Below are positions 15,400 through 24,060 of a stretch of 25,885 nucleotides of DNA, piece after piece. The notes beneath the pieces are model-generated. The model made no database searches, was not told where the DNA came from, and saw only the letters and a list, made by a program, of their open reading frames with translations. The stretch is from Faucicola sp032089155 (GTDB lineage: Bacteria; Pseudomonadota; Gammaproteobacteria; Pseudomonadales; Moraxellaceae), in contig DAMDEV010000017.1 of assembly GCA_032089155.1 (NCBI GenBank), positions 1 to 25,885 of the forward strand, in the 5' to 3' direction. The number at the start of each line of letters is the position of its first letter. Positions within the stretch are counted from its first letter, which is position 1. A program made the translations under genes and the position numbers.

Positions 15400-15428
15400 T
15401 TGTCAAAATTTATGCCGTTAGTTATGCT
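15400..15428 (+). promoter_or_regulatory. Candidate sigma70 promoter of the D-2-hydroxyglutarate dehydrogenase-like gene
   Basis: TTGTCA (15400-15405), a 17-base spacer and TATGCT (15423-15428). The leader would be about 35 bases. Confidence 0.5.
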
Positions 15429-15468
15429 ATGATAGAGCCTCAAAAACCTTTTCAATCTGTATAAAAAT

Positions 15469-16896
15469 ATGGGTAAAAGCCACACCATGACTGCTAATCA
15501 GACCGCCATCAATACGCTCATTGAACAACTACGCCAGCAAGGATTTGACGAACACCAAATCAAAACCGATGCGGATAGTTTGGGCTATTGGGGCAAAGAT
15601 TGGACCAAGCATTTTGAGCCCAATGCCAGCGCCATTGTCTTCCCAAAATCCACCCAGCAAGTGCAAGCCATCGTCAAGCTATGTAATGCGCTAAACATCG
15701 TCATTACCCCAAGCGGTGGGCGAACCGGCTTATCCGCAGGGGCGGTTGCCGCCAATGGCGAAGTCGTGATTAGCCTTGATAAAATGCACCAAGTATTGGG
15801 CTTCTACCCTGCTGACCGTATGGTGGAAGTGGAAGCCGGTATCGTCACCAAAACACTGCAAGACTTTGCCGAACAGCAAGGGTTATACTATCCGGTGGAC
15901 TTTGCGTCAGCCGGTTCAAGCCAGCTTGGCGGCAATATTGGCACCAATGCCGGCGGTATCAAAGTCATCAAATACGGCATGACCCGCAACTGGATTTTGG
16001 GTATGACCGTGGTGACAGGTAAAGGCGATATTTTGCACCTCAATAAGGGCATGATAAAAAATGCCACCGGTTATGACTTGCGTCATTTGTTTATTGGGGC
16101 AGAAGGCACGTTAGGCATTGTCACTGAAGTGCAAGTCAAGCTAGAGCGTCAGCCCAAAAACCTAACTGTCATGGTGCTTGGCGTGCCAGAGTTTGCCAAT
16201 ATCATGCAAATCCTGTCAGCCTTTCAAAGTAAAATGGATTTGACCGCGTTTGAATTTTTTGATGATGTCGCCGTTGATAAATTACTTGCCACAGGGCATG
16301 TGCAAAAACCGTTTGAAACTGATGCGCCGTTTTATGCGCTACTCGAATTTGAAGCGCCGTATGAGCCGATTATGGACATGGCGATGCAGATTTTTGAAGA
16401 TTGTATGAGCGAAGGCTGGGTGCTTGATGGGGTGATGAGCCAATCGATTCACCAAGCCCAAGAGCTATGGAAACTGCGCGAGTATATCTCCGAGACCATC
16501 TCGGTATTTACCCCGTACAAAAATGACATCTCCGTGCTCATCAGCCGCGTGCCAGAGTTTATCGCGGATATCGATGCCATTGTTAGCCAAAACTATCCGG
16601 ATTTTCAAGTATGCTGGTTTGGGCATATCGGCGATGGTAATTTACACTTAAATATTTTAAAACCAGAAAACCTTAGCAAAGACGAATTTTTTGAAAAATG
16701 CCAAGTGGTCAACAAGTATGTGTTTGAAACGGTGCAAAAATACAACGGCTCTATCTCAGCCGAGCATGGCGTGGGTATGACCAAAAAGCCGTATCTTAAT
16801 TACACCCGTCCTGATGAAGAAATTGATTATTTGCGCGCCATCAAGCAAGTCTTTGACCCCAATGGGATTATGAATCGTGGTAAGATTTTCGACTAG
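15469..16896 (+). CDS. FAD-linked oxidase, probable D-2-hydroxyglutarate dehydrogenase
   Basis: A ~475-residue flavoprotein of the GlcD/D-2-hydroxyacid dehydrogenase family. The N-terminal FAD-binding PCMH domain has SGGRTGLSAGAV (~84-95), GSSQLGGNIGTNAGGI (~149-164), NATGYDLRHLF and IGAEGTLGIVTEV. The C-terminal oxidase domain carries the metal/substrate region CWFGHIGDGNLHLNI and ends with SAEHGVGMTKK and FDPNGIMNRGK. Lactate, glycolate and D-2-hydroxyglutarate enzymes share these motifs. The divergent serA neighbour favours D-2-hydroxyglutarate, because SerA generates that acid and the dehydrogenase removes it, passing electrons to the respiratory chain. Start codon is unsure: ATG 15469 and ATG 15487 both lack a strong ribosome-binding site. 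Confidence 0.87.
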   Translation: MGKSHTMTANQTAINTLIEQLRQQGFDEHQIKTDADSLGYWGKDWTKHFEPNASAIVFPKSTQQVQAIVKLCNALNIVITPSGGRTGLSAGAVAANGEVVISLDKMHQVLGFYPADRMVEVEAGIVTKTLQDFAEQQGLYYPVDFASAGSSQLGGNIGTNAGGIKVIKYGMTRNWILGMTVVTGKGDILHLNKGMIKNATGYDLRHLFIGAEGTLGIVTEVQVKLERQPKNLTVMVLGVPEFANIMQILSAFQSKMDLTAFEFFDDVAVDKLLATGHVQKPFETDAPFYALLEFEAPYEPIMDMAMQIFEDCMSEGWVLDGVMSQSIHQAQELWKLREYISETISVFTPYKNDISVLISRVPEFIADIDAIVSQNYPDFQVCWFGHIGDGNLHLNILKPENLSKDEFFEKCQVVNKYVFETVQKYNGSISAEHGVGMTKKPYLNYTRPDEEIDYLRAIKQVFDPNGIMNRGKIFD

Positions 16897-16917
16897 ATAA
16901 CATTGATAAAAAAAAAG

Positions 16918-16942
16918 ATACAAAAAAAGCATACAAAAAAAG
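16918..16942. repeat. Two copies of ATACAAAAAAAG before the terminator
   Basis: Exact 12-bp copies at 16918-16929 and 16931-16942. The second runs into the terminator stem. This probably reflects slippage in A-rich spacer DNA. Confidence 0.6.
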
Positions 16943-16966
16943 ACCTTTAACTGAGGTCTTTTCTTT
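16934..16966. terminator. Bidirectional terminator between convergent genes
   Basis: AAAAGACCT pairs with AGGTCTTTT around TTAACTG, with A-runs before and T-rich sequence after. It ends the plus-strand dehydrogenase and the minus-strand LOG-family gene. Confidence 0.85.
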
Positions 16967-16979
16967 GTCGCTAACAAGG

Positions 16980-17630
16980 TTAGATTTTATTCACATTCAG
17001 CGTGTCTGGCATCTGAACAATCGGTTTGAGTAGTTCAATGGCATCGGCGACAGTATTACAAACGATTAATCGCTGTAAATCTTCTGGTTTCATAAAACCT
17101 TGCTCAGCGGTAAAGTGTAAATGTTCAACCAATTTGTCATAAAAACCATTGATATTGAGAATAATCATCGGTTTTTCATGTTGATATAGCTGTCGCCAAG
17201 TGGCAATTTCCATGATTTCCTCAAGGGTGCCAAGCCCACCTGGCAAGGTGATAAAGGCACTGGCGTACTCTGCCATGATGGCTTTACGGGTATGCATGGT
17301 ATCGGTCAAATGCAAACGCGTCAGCCCACCATGCGCCACTTCTCGATCCATCATAAACTCAGGAATCACGCCCACGGCAATGCCGTTTTCTTCAATCACA
17401 CCATCGGCAACCGCGCCCATACAGCCAATCACCGCACCGCCATATACCAGACCTAACCCCGCTTCAACCAATGCCCTACCCAGCTCATGCGCCGATTGGA
17501 CATAGACAGGGTCATTGCCTTTGCGAGAGCCGCAATACACAGCCACCAAGGGAACATCAATATCATGAAGTTTGACAATTTGTGCAATATCGCTTATTTC
17601 TTTACTAGTAATAATATCTACGGGTGTCAT
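16980..17630 (-). CDS. LOG family protein (TIGR00730), nucleotide 5'-monophosphate phosphoribohydrolase
   Basis: A ~216-residue Rossmann-like protein. LOG proteins cleave the N-glycosidic bond of nucleoside monophosphates, and in plants and some bacteria they release active cytokinins. Key motifs are GSRKGNDPVY (~34-43), GLVYGGAVIGCMGAVADG (~59-76), MHTRKAIM (~112-119, the conserved Arg-Lys) and the signature PGGLGTLEEI (~130-139), whose Glu is catalytic. The start at 17630 is preferred because AAGGA lies 7 bases upstream; an in-frame extension to 17666 lacks one. It is followed by the shared terminator. The true substrate in this organism is not evident; purine nucleotide housekeeping is more likely than hormone production. 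Confidence 0.9.
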   Translation of the reverse strand: MTPVDIITSKEISDIAQIVKLHDIDVPLVAVYCGSRKGNDPVYVQSAHELGRALVEAGLGLVYGGAVIGCMGAVADGVIEENGIAVGVIPEFMMDREVAHGGLTRLHLTDTMHTRKAIMAEYASAFITLPGGLGTLEEIMEIATWRQLYQHEKPMIILNINGFYDKLVEHLHFTAEQGFMKPEDLQRLIVCNTVADAIELLKPIVQMPDTLNVNKI

Positions 17631-17827
17631 GCTTTTTCCTTTTAATGTGTTGTCATGATAGCTCAATCATCCTACAAATTCGTGAACGCATCCTAGGCGC
17701 AGCGTATCTCATTTTGGCTACATTTGGCGCATAGGCATTATAATTGGTGCAGTTAGCGAAAAATAAAGCAATGGCTGTTAAAAAGCCATCAATGAAAGGC
17801 TGAATAAGAAAGGCTTGATAACAAAAT

Positions 17828-17847
17828 AAGCTATCAAAAGCTATCAA
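17828..17847. repeat. Perfect 10-bp tandem duplication
   Basis: AAGCTATCAA is repeated head to tail just downstream of the Sel1-repeat gene (minus strand). No terminator is recognisable here. Confidence 0.6.
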
Positions 17848-17870
17848 GGAGACCACCTAGGTATGATGAC

Positions 17871-19145
17871 CTAAGTCTGATGATAGGTATGATGGTCATC
17901 GGCAGTCTCTGGCACAGATGGGTGTAATTCATTGAGCGCTGCAGCATAACCATGTTTGCCAGATTGCTTCATCCAAGCGCTTGCTTTGTCAGCATCGGCA
18001 GCGACGCCATTGCCACTGGCATAGATGTTGGCAAGAAAATATTGGGCTTGCGCGTGTCCAAGCTCGCTCGCCATTTCGTATTGGCTGATGGCGTTGTCAC
18101 AATCGACAATGATAGTTTCACCGATGTCATCACTACTGTCATTGAGATACGGATTGCCACCTTGGTACAGCCAGCCTAACGCAAGATAGGCAGGGCGAAA
18201 ACTTTGATTGGCGGATTTTTCTAGCCATTCCAGTGCCGTTTCAGTACAAATATGATTGCCACCGAGTCCATATAAAAAAGCCAATCCCATATTGTATTCG
18301 GCTTTGGCATGACCGAGTAGTGCCGCTTGCTCAAAAAAGTTAAAGGCGCGTTTTAAGTCCGCGTGAATAATCGCAACACCTCGCGCAAAAATCGCGTCAC
18401 TATCAGGATGGACGGGCACATCATCGTCATCAAAATTGATGGGCTGGCTTGGGGGAGTGAATACATCATCAATAGTAAAATCAGGCGTCGTATCTGATGC
18501 CGCTTGATGCGCTAAATTATCGCCTACCCTGTAATTCTCTGGCATTGTGCTAGTTAGCGTTGTGCTAGCTGGCGTGGTATTAGGTATCGGCTTCTGGGCA
18601 AATTTATCCGCCGCTAAGCGTGCCATCGCTTGTGGATGGTTTTGATAAGCCGCTTGGTGATACCAAAAGTGTGCCAAATCATCATTGTGCTTGAGCCCAC
18701 CCAGTCCTCTCTCATAAGCAATACCCAAATTGTATTGGGCAACTGCTTCACCCTGTTCTGCCGCTTGGATAAACAGTAAAATCGCCTTTTTGCTATCCTG
18801 CGCTAGCCCTGTGCCTGTCAAATACAGCATCGCCAAACGTACTTTGGCTTCGGTAAACCCCAATTCGCTAGCGGTTTGGTAGCAATGGATAGCTTTATTC
18901 AAATCCTGCTGGTAGCCCAAGCCTTGTTCAAACAATAGCCCCAGATAAGTTTGCGCGGCAGGGTGTGACTGCTTGGCAGCACTGAGCCAATAAAACCCCG
19001 CGCTGCGGTAATTTTGTGCCACGCCAATGCCTTGGGCATAATAAAACCCAGTCTGATATTGCGCTTCGGCATCGCCTGTCTGTGCCAATTGATAAGACTG
19101 TGAAAACGCTTGGGCTTGCTGTTCGTATTCAGACGTTGAGGTCAT
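17871..19145 (-). CDS. Sel1-like repeat (TPR-like) protein
   Basis: A 424-residue alpha-solenoid scaffold protein with no signal peptide, so probably cytoplasmic. Repeats of ~36 residues of the form 'A..G.a.AqynLG..Y..G.gv..d...A..w...AA..g' run through ~22-60 (AEAQYQTGFYYAQGIGVAQNY), ~60-95, ~95-130 and ~130-170 (AVAQYNLGIAYERGLGG). After a low-complexity, Asp/Thr/Pro-rich spacer (~185-245, with FDDDDVPVHPDSD), more repeats follow at ~262-300 (AKAEYNMGLAFLYGLGG), ~300-340 and ~365-400 (AQAQYFLANIYASGNGV). Such proteins mediate protein-protein contacts. It begins 50 bases after the HerA-like gene on the same strand, so it may be a partner of that ATPase. The N-terminal start is plausible but its ribosome-binding site is weak. 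Confidence 0.85.
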   Translation of the reverse strand: MTSTSEYEQQAQAFSQSYQLAQTGDAEAQYQTGFYYAQGIGVAQNYRSAGFYWLSAAKQSHPAAQTYLGLLFEQGLGYQQDLNKAIHCYQTASELGFTEAKVRLAMLYLTGTGLAQDSKKAILLFIQAAEQGEAVAQYNLGIAYERGLGGLKHNDDLAHFWYHQAAYQNHPQAMARLAADKFAQKPIPNTTPASTTLTSTMPENYRVGDNLAHQAASDTTPDFTIDDVFTPPSQPINFDDDDVPVHPDSDAIFARGVAIIHADLKRAFNFFEQAALLGHAKAEYNMGLAFLYGLGGNHICTETALEWLEKSANQSFRPAYLALGWLYQGGNPYLNDSSDDIGETIIVDCDNAISQYEMASELGHAQAQYFLANIYASGNGVAADADKASAWMKQSGKHGYAAALNELHPSVPETADDHHTYHQT

Positions 19146-19195
19146 ACCGCATTCCGCGAAATTTTATGGGGTCAAAAGGTTTATATTGCGTCTGT

Positions 19196-21586
19196 TTATA
19201 GCGGCTGATACAACACGCCGACCAACAAAACCGTGATATCCTTCGCTGCTGGGGCAATCTGTACAGTATCAAGTGCTATTGACTGAGCATCATACGTGGT
19301 TGCCAAGCTATCGATTTGGCTTTGTAACTGCTGCCCAATGTTGTCTAACTCCTGTTGCAGCTGCTGGCGAATCGCATCAAGCTCTGCGACGTTTTGTTTG
19401 TTGGCATTGATATCGCCTACCGAGTTCATGGCACGTTTGACGTTATTGATATTGGTCTGTGACAACGCTTTGCGCCCCATAAACGCCCCTAAGACCGCAG
19501 AGCCAATACTGACCCCTGCATCCAGCCAGCCTTTGCTTGACTCGGCGGCTTGTTGTTGGTATTTTTCATTGGCGGCTTGCAGTTTTTTGGCTAGCGCGTC
19601 TTGTTTTTTAGCAAAGCTATCACGCAGCTGGGCAATGGCGATATCACGCTGTTCATGCAGCGGTACGATGAGTCGATTGCGGAAGGCGTCTTCGCTCTCT
19701 GCCACTTCGCTATACAGCTTTAAACTATCGACATACCACAGATTTAACACTTGCTGCTGACGGATGGCTTCTTTCACATCTTTTTCCCAAGTTCTCCATG
19801 ATGCCTTGTCGAGCGCTTGGGTAGGCAGTTGTTTGAGCACAGCAGGTTGGTGCGGAGCCGATTGTAACTGCTCAAAGGTCAAATCACTTAAAATCGCTTG
19901 ATGCCAATCTACCACCAACGGCGGCTCACCAAATGCTGTGGTTAATAATAGCTGCTGCTGGCTTTGGGCACCTGATTTTTTGTCATTAAAAAATACCCGC
20001 GCATAGGCAAAGGCAGTAGGCTCATAGAAGGTTTGCCCATCGCCCGCCATGTCTTTGGGGGCATAATACAAGCCCACATCTTTGGGCAAGGCCGGCGGCT
20101 GACTCATGGTGCTTGCTAATGGATTGATGGCAGGCGTGGTGGCTTGCGTTTGCGCTGGGTCGGTAGGGGCGGCTTGGCTATTGGCTTTGAGCTGTGCTAT
20201 GGCTTGTTTGCTAAGCGGTCCTGATAGGTAATTGAGCGTGAAGCGGGTGCTAAAGATTACAGGGCTGGCGTCATGCACATTGTGCAGCAAAAATTGGCGT
20301 TTACTGAGTTTATCAAACCACGCATTGAGCGCCGCTTTGTCCAATCCACTGCTGCCGCTGGCAGAGAGCAAGCCATCCATCACCCGCTCACGGTCTTGGG
20401 CAGTCTGCAACCGACCGATAAACCAAGTACCCGCGTTGGACAAGGCTTTGTAGTCCAAGTCCACTGGGTTTTGGGTCGATAACACAATCCCCAAACCAAA
20501 TGCACGCGCTTGTTTTAGTAGGGTCAATAGCAATACTTTGGTCGGTGGATTGCCAATCGGCGGTAGATAGCCAAACACTTCATCCATGTACAAAATTGCC
20601 CGCAAGGTTGAGGTGCCTTGCTGACGGCGCATCCAGCCCAATAAATTGGTGAGCAACAAGGTGACAAAAAATAAACGTTCGTCATCGGATAGATGCGCAA
20701 TATTGAGCACACTGGTTTGTGCTTTGCCGTTTTTATCATAAAACAGTGCGCCAGCATCCAGTGGCATGCCTTTAAGCCAGCTGGCAAAACTCGGTGATGC
20801 CAAAAGCGTATTGAGCTTCATCGCCAGTGCGCTACGGTCTTTATCCGCAAATACTTGTGACAGCGGCAGGATGCCGATTTTGTCAAACGGTGGCGTTTGG
20901 ATTTGGGTAATCAAATCCACCAAGGTTAAAGTTTGGTTGTTATCCCAGGCGTTTTTAAGTAGCTGTGCCAAAAACACATGCTCTGGCGCAAGGTTATTCC
21001 CATCGACTTTTAATAGCACCAACAGTGCCGACACTGTCGCATCGATATACTCTGCATAGCTTTCGCTATCTTGTTTGACACTATCGGGCGGCGGAACGAG
21101 ATTGCCAAGTAGGGCAATGGGTAAGCCATTCTCGCTACCTGGGGTATAGACACTGACACGATTGGCGGCTTTGAGTGCTTGCACACGCTCCGGGGTTTGA
21201 AAACTTTTGCCAAGCCCTTGTTGCCAGTTTTCTGCGGTTTGCTTGGCAAACTCTGCCACGCTCATACTCGCTTGATTTGCCATGCCGCTATCAATCCACG
21301 GCTCAAAGTCACTGGCTGCCAAATTTGGGAACGTCAATGCCAAATTGCCCAAGTCACCTTTGGGGTCAATCGCAATCACCGGAATATTATCAAGCGCGGC
21401 TTCTTCAAGTAAGCTAATCCCCAAACCCGTCTTACCCGAGCCTGTCATCCCGATAATCACCGCATGGGTTGTTAAGTCAGCTGCATCATATAGGGTTGCT
21501 TGACCTTGTGTAGGCTCTGGGTACACGTCTTGACCGAGATAAAATTGACCGATACTATCAGGAATATTATTGGTGAGCGTTGGCAT
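19196..21586 (-). CDS. HerA/DUF87-like P-loop ATPase with C-terminal coiled coil
   Basis: A 796-residue protein of the HerA/FtsK-like (DUF87-type) ATPase group. Walker A is GMTGSGKT (46-53), followed by VIAIDPKGDLGNL, typical of DNA-pumping or helicase-like HerA relatives. Walker B is ILYMDE (331-336), and polar STQNPVDLDYK (370-380) and a GRLQTAQDRERV (391-402) arginine region come next. Residues ~640-690 (QLRDSFAKKQDALAKKLQAANEKYQQQAAES) and ~725-770 form coiled coils. Between them a small hydrophobic, Gly/Ala-rich segment (WLDAGVSIGSAVLGAFMG) could be a hairpin or membrane-touching helix. ATG has GAGGGA 5 bases upstream. The actual role (DNA translocation, repair, defence) is unknown for this subgroup. 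The Sel1-repeat gene follows it. Confidence 0.85.
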   Translation of the reverse strand: MPTLTNNIPDSIGQFYLGQDVYPEPTQGQATLYDAADLTTHAVIIGMTGSGKTGLGISLLEEAALDNIPVIAIDPKGDLGNLALTFPNLAASDFEPWIDSGMANQASMSVAEFAKQTAENWQQGLGKSFQTPERVQALKAANRVSVYTPGSENGLPIALLGNLVPPPDSVKQDSESYAEYIDATVSALLVLLKVDGNNLAPEHVFLAQLLKNAWDNNQTLTLVDLITQIQTPPFDKIGILPLSQVFADKDRSALAMKLNTLLASPSFASWLKGMPLDAGALFYDKNGKAQTSVLNIAHLSDDERLFFVTLLLTNLLGWMRRQQGTSTLRAILYMDEVFGYLPPIGNPPTKVLLLTLLKQARAFGLGIVLSTQNPVDLDYKALSNAGTWFIGRLQTAQDRERVMDGLLSASGSSGLDKAALNAWFDKLSKRQFLLHNVHDASPVIFSTRFTLNYLSGPLSKQAIAQLKANSQAAPTDPAQTQATTPAINPLASTMSQPPALPKDVGLYYAPKDMAGDGQTFYEPTAFAYARVFFNDKKSGAQSQQQLLLTTAFGEPPLVVDWHQAILSDLTFEQLQSAPHQPAVLKQLPTQALDKASWRTWEKDVKEAIRQQQVLNLWYVDSLKLYSEVAESEDAFRNRLIVPLHEQRDIAIAQLRDSFAKKQDALAKKLQAANEKYQQQAAESSKGWLDAGVSIGSAVLGAFMGRKALSQTNINNVKRAMNSVGDINANKQNVAELDAIRQQLQQELDNIGQQLQSQIDSLATTYDAQSIALDTVQIAPAAKDITVLLVGVLYQPL

Positions 21587-21918
21587 GGGATTCCCTCAAA
21601 ATTTTTATAAGTAATGATTTATCGCCAACATGACGACTGGTCTAATTGCTTAATTGCCTAACAACCTAAGTGGCGGTATGTCGGTTTCATTATATGTAAA
21701 ATTTTATCATTTCGCCTAGCAAAATTTGTCGATTCTTTTATCGAGCCTTAACGCAATTTTTTAGCGCCGCAAAGATAATCCTCAATAATTCTTGGTACCC
21801 AAATTTTGAAGTTTACCCGCTTACTGTTGGACATTAAAAGCTGAGCAATAAAAAAAGCGATGGGTGACATCGCTTTTGGTAGGATTGCATCATTGCAATA
21901 TGCTAATTAAGTTTAAAA
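21587..21918. other. Intergenic region upstream of the HerA-like gene
   Basis: About 330 bases. It contains the terminator at 21851-21880 for the TPM gene, and a minus-strand TATAAT (21689-21694) without a clear -35 that may belong to the HerA-like gene's promoter. No gene was seen. Confidence 0.45.
21848..21880 (-). terminator. Terminator of the TPM/LemA gene block
   Basis: On the minus strand AAAAGCGATG pairs with CATCGCTTTT around TCACC, followed by further T residues. Confidence 0.85.
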
Positions 21919-22512
21919 CTACTTTATAAAAATCATCTTGTCAGCGATTTCGTTGCCGCTTGGGTCATTGTCTAATTGGTAATATTGACGAAGCAATTGC
22001 CCTACATCGCCCAATAGGGCAACCAAGCTATCGATGTGTCGATTGGCTTTAATACCTTCGATAGCCTTGTCGCACATCGCTTGCCACATGGTTGGCATCA
22101 CATGGCTATTGATGCCTCTATCGGCGACAATCTCCAGACGCCGCTCACAGATATTAAGATACACCAATACCCCGGTATTATCCTGCGTATCCCAAACGCG
22201 ATAATCCCCAAAAACTTCGATTGCTCTGTCTCGGCTGTTTTGTAGCCGTGCGGACGAAATAGGCAAATGATTCTCAATCACTAGCACGACTTCGCCACGA
22301 TGCCCTTGCTCAGCTTCGGTAATTGCTTGATTGAGCTGTTGTTGGGCAGTAGGCGTTAACCAACGATTGTGCAGGCTAGGTATAAACGTAACTTGACGCC
22401 ACCATCTAGCCCAACTTGGCACAGTGGCAGTCACTGTCGCCATCGGTGAGGTGTAAGCAATGGTTTCTTCGTTGGCACCATTCGCTGCAGTTATTGGGTC
22501 ATTTGTGCTCAT
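21919..22512 (-). CDS. TPM domain protein, cytoplasmic-looking (COG3762 type)
   Basis: A 197-residue protein built around one TPM domain (~50-165). The visible core is LTPTAQQQLNQAITEAEQGHRGEVVLVIEN, then RAIEVFGDYRVWDTQDNTGVLVYLNICERRLEIVADRGI and WQAMCDKAIEGIKA. This matches the second, short TPM protein often found after YgcG-type genes. There is no signal peptide; one short hydrophobic stretch (ARWWRQVTFIPSL) precedes the domain. It lies 105 bases downstream of the long TPM gene on the same strand. In the family the role is unresolved, with suggested phosphatase or photosystem/membrane maintenance activity. The N-terminal ~30 residues are Thr/Ala-rich and weakly supported as a start. Confidence 0.83.
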   Translation of the reverse strand: MSTNDPITAANGANEETIAYTSPMATVTATVPSWARWWRQVTFIPSLHNRWLTPTAQQQLNQAITEAEQGHRGEVVLVIENHLPISSARLQNSRDRAIEVFGDYRVWDTQDNTGVLVYLNICERRLEIVADRGINSHVMPTMWQAMCDKAIEGIKANRHIDSLVALLGDVGQLLRQYYQLDNDPSGNEIADKMIFIK

Positions 22513-22617
22513 GAAAATTCCATAAAAAATAATGAAGTATATAGTTGATGATAAGGGGTAAATTTAAAATAATTTTTTCAATAATTTTTTATTGACTAGC
22601 CGATTACTGACTATTGA

Positions 22618-23910
22618 TTACCAGTCGCCACCAGCGCCACCGCCGCCAAAGCCGCCACCGCCGCCGCCAAAGCCGCCACCACCAAATCCACCACCGCCAA
22701 AACCGCCTCCACCAAATCCACCACCCGGTAGGAAGACAACCCCACCGCCGCCTCTGCCACCGCGACCACTACCGCCACCACGAAAGAGCAAGAATAAAAA
22801 GACAATAAATGCGACAAATATACTACCCAGTAACCCTGCACCAAAGATTGTACCAAGCGTTACAATGCCACCTGCCGTAGCAATAGAACCAAAAAAGCGC
22901 CCTAATATACTGGTCAAAATCATGCCAGCGACAAAGCCAAAAAAGCCTAGGAAGATAAGCGGTATGCCGCCCTCTTGATTTGACTGGGCATTGCTATTGG
23001 TATTGACTCGATTGGCATCCGCTTGCTTTAAAATAGCAGGATCGGTCGTCAAGCGTTCTTCAATGCGATTAATCCCCGCTGTGATACCCCCGGCATAATC
23101 GCCTTGTTTAAATCTTGGGGTTATGTCATCGCTAATAATGCGTTTAGCGACGGCATCAGGTAGGGTACCTTCAAGTCCATAGCCCGTTAAAATATACATT
23201 TTACGGTCATTGACAGCAACAACCATCAACAGCCCTTGATCGGTGTCTTTTTTCCCCAGTTTCCAGCGATCAGCAACTTTCATTGAATAGTCAAAAATAT
23301 CCTCGCCATTGGTGGTTGGTACAATGACCACGGCTGCTTGCGCCAAACCGCGGTCATTAAGACTACGCAGTTTGGTTTCAATCGCCTGTTTATCACTAGC
23401 CGATAGAATTTTTGCTTCATCAATGACAGGGTTGTTTAGGATTAATTTGTCAGCTGCGACAGGGGCTTGGGTTGATTGCTTGGGTGTAGTAGTAGTCCTT
23501 TGGGCATTGGCGGTAGCTGTTGCCTGATTGCTATTTGTCTGATTACCAGTTGCTTGAGTATTGACCCCTGGTATCGGCAGTGCATCATTGCCTAACGTCT
23601 CTTTAATTGCATCATTATTGAGTACAGCATCATTGAGCGCTTCATTGGTTTGTGCGGTTTTGGCAATCGCAACCATGTCCTCAACACTATGATCTTGCAA
23701 GGTGGGCTTAGCGGTCACGGTTGCGGAATTGGCCGTCGCTGTGGCAGTTTCTGCAACGGCTGCCATAGGCATCGCCAGCCCAATGCCCATGGTCAGTGCA
23801 GTTAAGGTATTTAATAGCAACCGCTTGGCTAACAAACGAGACGACAATTTTTGCGGCTGTTTATGCGAGCGCTGTAAACTGGGCTGTGTCTGTACAATAT
23901 TCAATGACAC
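22618..23910 (-). CDS. YgcG-type TPM domain membrane protein with GGGGF-rich tail
   Basis: A 430-residue envelope protein. It opens at a GTG 7 bases after GAGGA. A long signal peptide (RLLLNTLTALTMGIGLAMPMAAVAE, ends ~55) is followed by an Ala/Thr/Asn-rich linker (~55-155). The TPM domain lies at ~160-285 (VIDEAKILSASDKQAIETKLRSLNDRG, QGLLMVVAVNDRKMYILTGYGLEG, YAGGITAGINRIEERL). Three hydrophobic helices follow at ~315-380, and then a tail of ~50 residues made mostly of GGGGF units ending GGAGGDW. The TPM domain is therefore predicted outside the cytoplasm and anchored. Such genes are commonly next to lemA, as here. The Gly-rich tail is typical of the family, but its function is unknown. Confidence 0.9.
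   Translation of the reverse strand: MSLNIVQTQPSLQRSHKQPQKLSSRLLAKRLLLNTLTALTMGIGLAMPMAAVAETATATANSATVTAKPTLQDHSVEDMVAIAKTAQTNEALNDAVLNNDAIKETLGNDALPIPGVNTQATGNQTNSNQATATANAQRTTTTPKQSTQAPVAADKLILNNPVIDEAKILSASDKQAIETKLRSLNDRGLAQAAVVIVPTTNGEDIFDYSMKVADRWKLGKKDTDQGLLMVVAVNDRKMYILTGYGLEGTLPDAVAKRIISDDITPRFKQGDYAGGITAGINRIEERLTTDPAILKQADANRVNTNSNAQSNQEGGIPLIFLGFFGFVAGMILTSILGRFFGSIATAGGIVTLGTIFGAGLLGSIFVAFIVFLFLLFRGGGSGRGGRGGGGVVFLPGGGFGGGGFGGGGFGGGGFGGGGGGFGGGGAGGDW
22621..22740. repeat. Codon-level repeat encoding the GGGGF tail
   Basis: The plus strand is a run of CCACC/CCGCC units with periodic AAA, because the minus strand encodes repeated Gly-Gly-Gly-Gly-Phe. The stretch is prone to slippage and assembly collapse, so its copy number may vary. 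Confidence 0.8.
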
Positions 23911-24060
23911 CTATGTTTCCTCAAAGTATGCAACTTTTTATTATGATGTAGTCAATTCAACAAATATTTTAAAAATTAGAAAATCAGTCTGACAATTTAT
24001 GCAAATCTTATGCAACGAGCCTGCCACCGACTGATGGCAGACTATTTAAAAAAAATCTTC

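Noticed and set aside
21689..21694. TATAAT upstream of the HerA-like gene
   Set aside because: No -35 at proper spacing; kept only as a remark in the intergenic entry.
22592..22978. Proline-rich plus-strand ORF
   Set aside because: It is the antisense of the GGGGF-encoding tail of the TPM gene.
24011..24032. Hairpin CTGCCA...TGGCAG between lemA and the TPM gene
   Set aside because: Short stem without a T-run on either strand, so not a convincing terminator.
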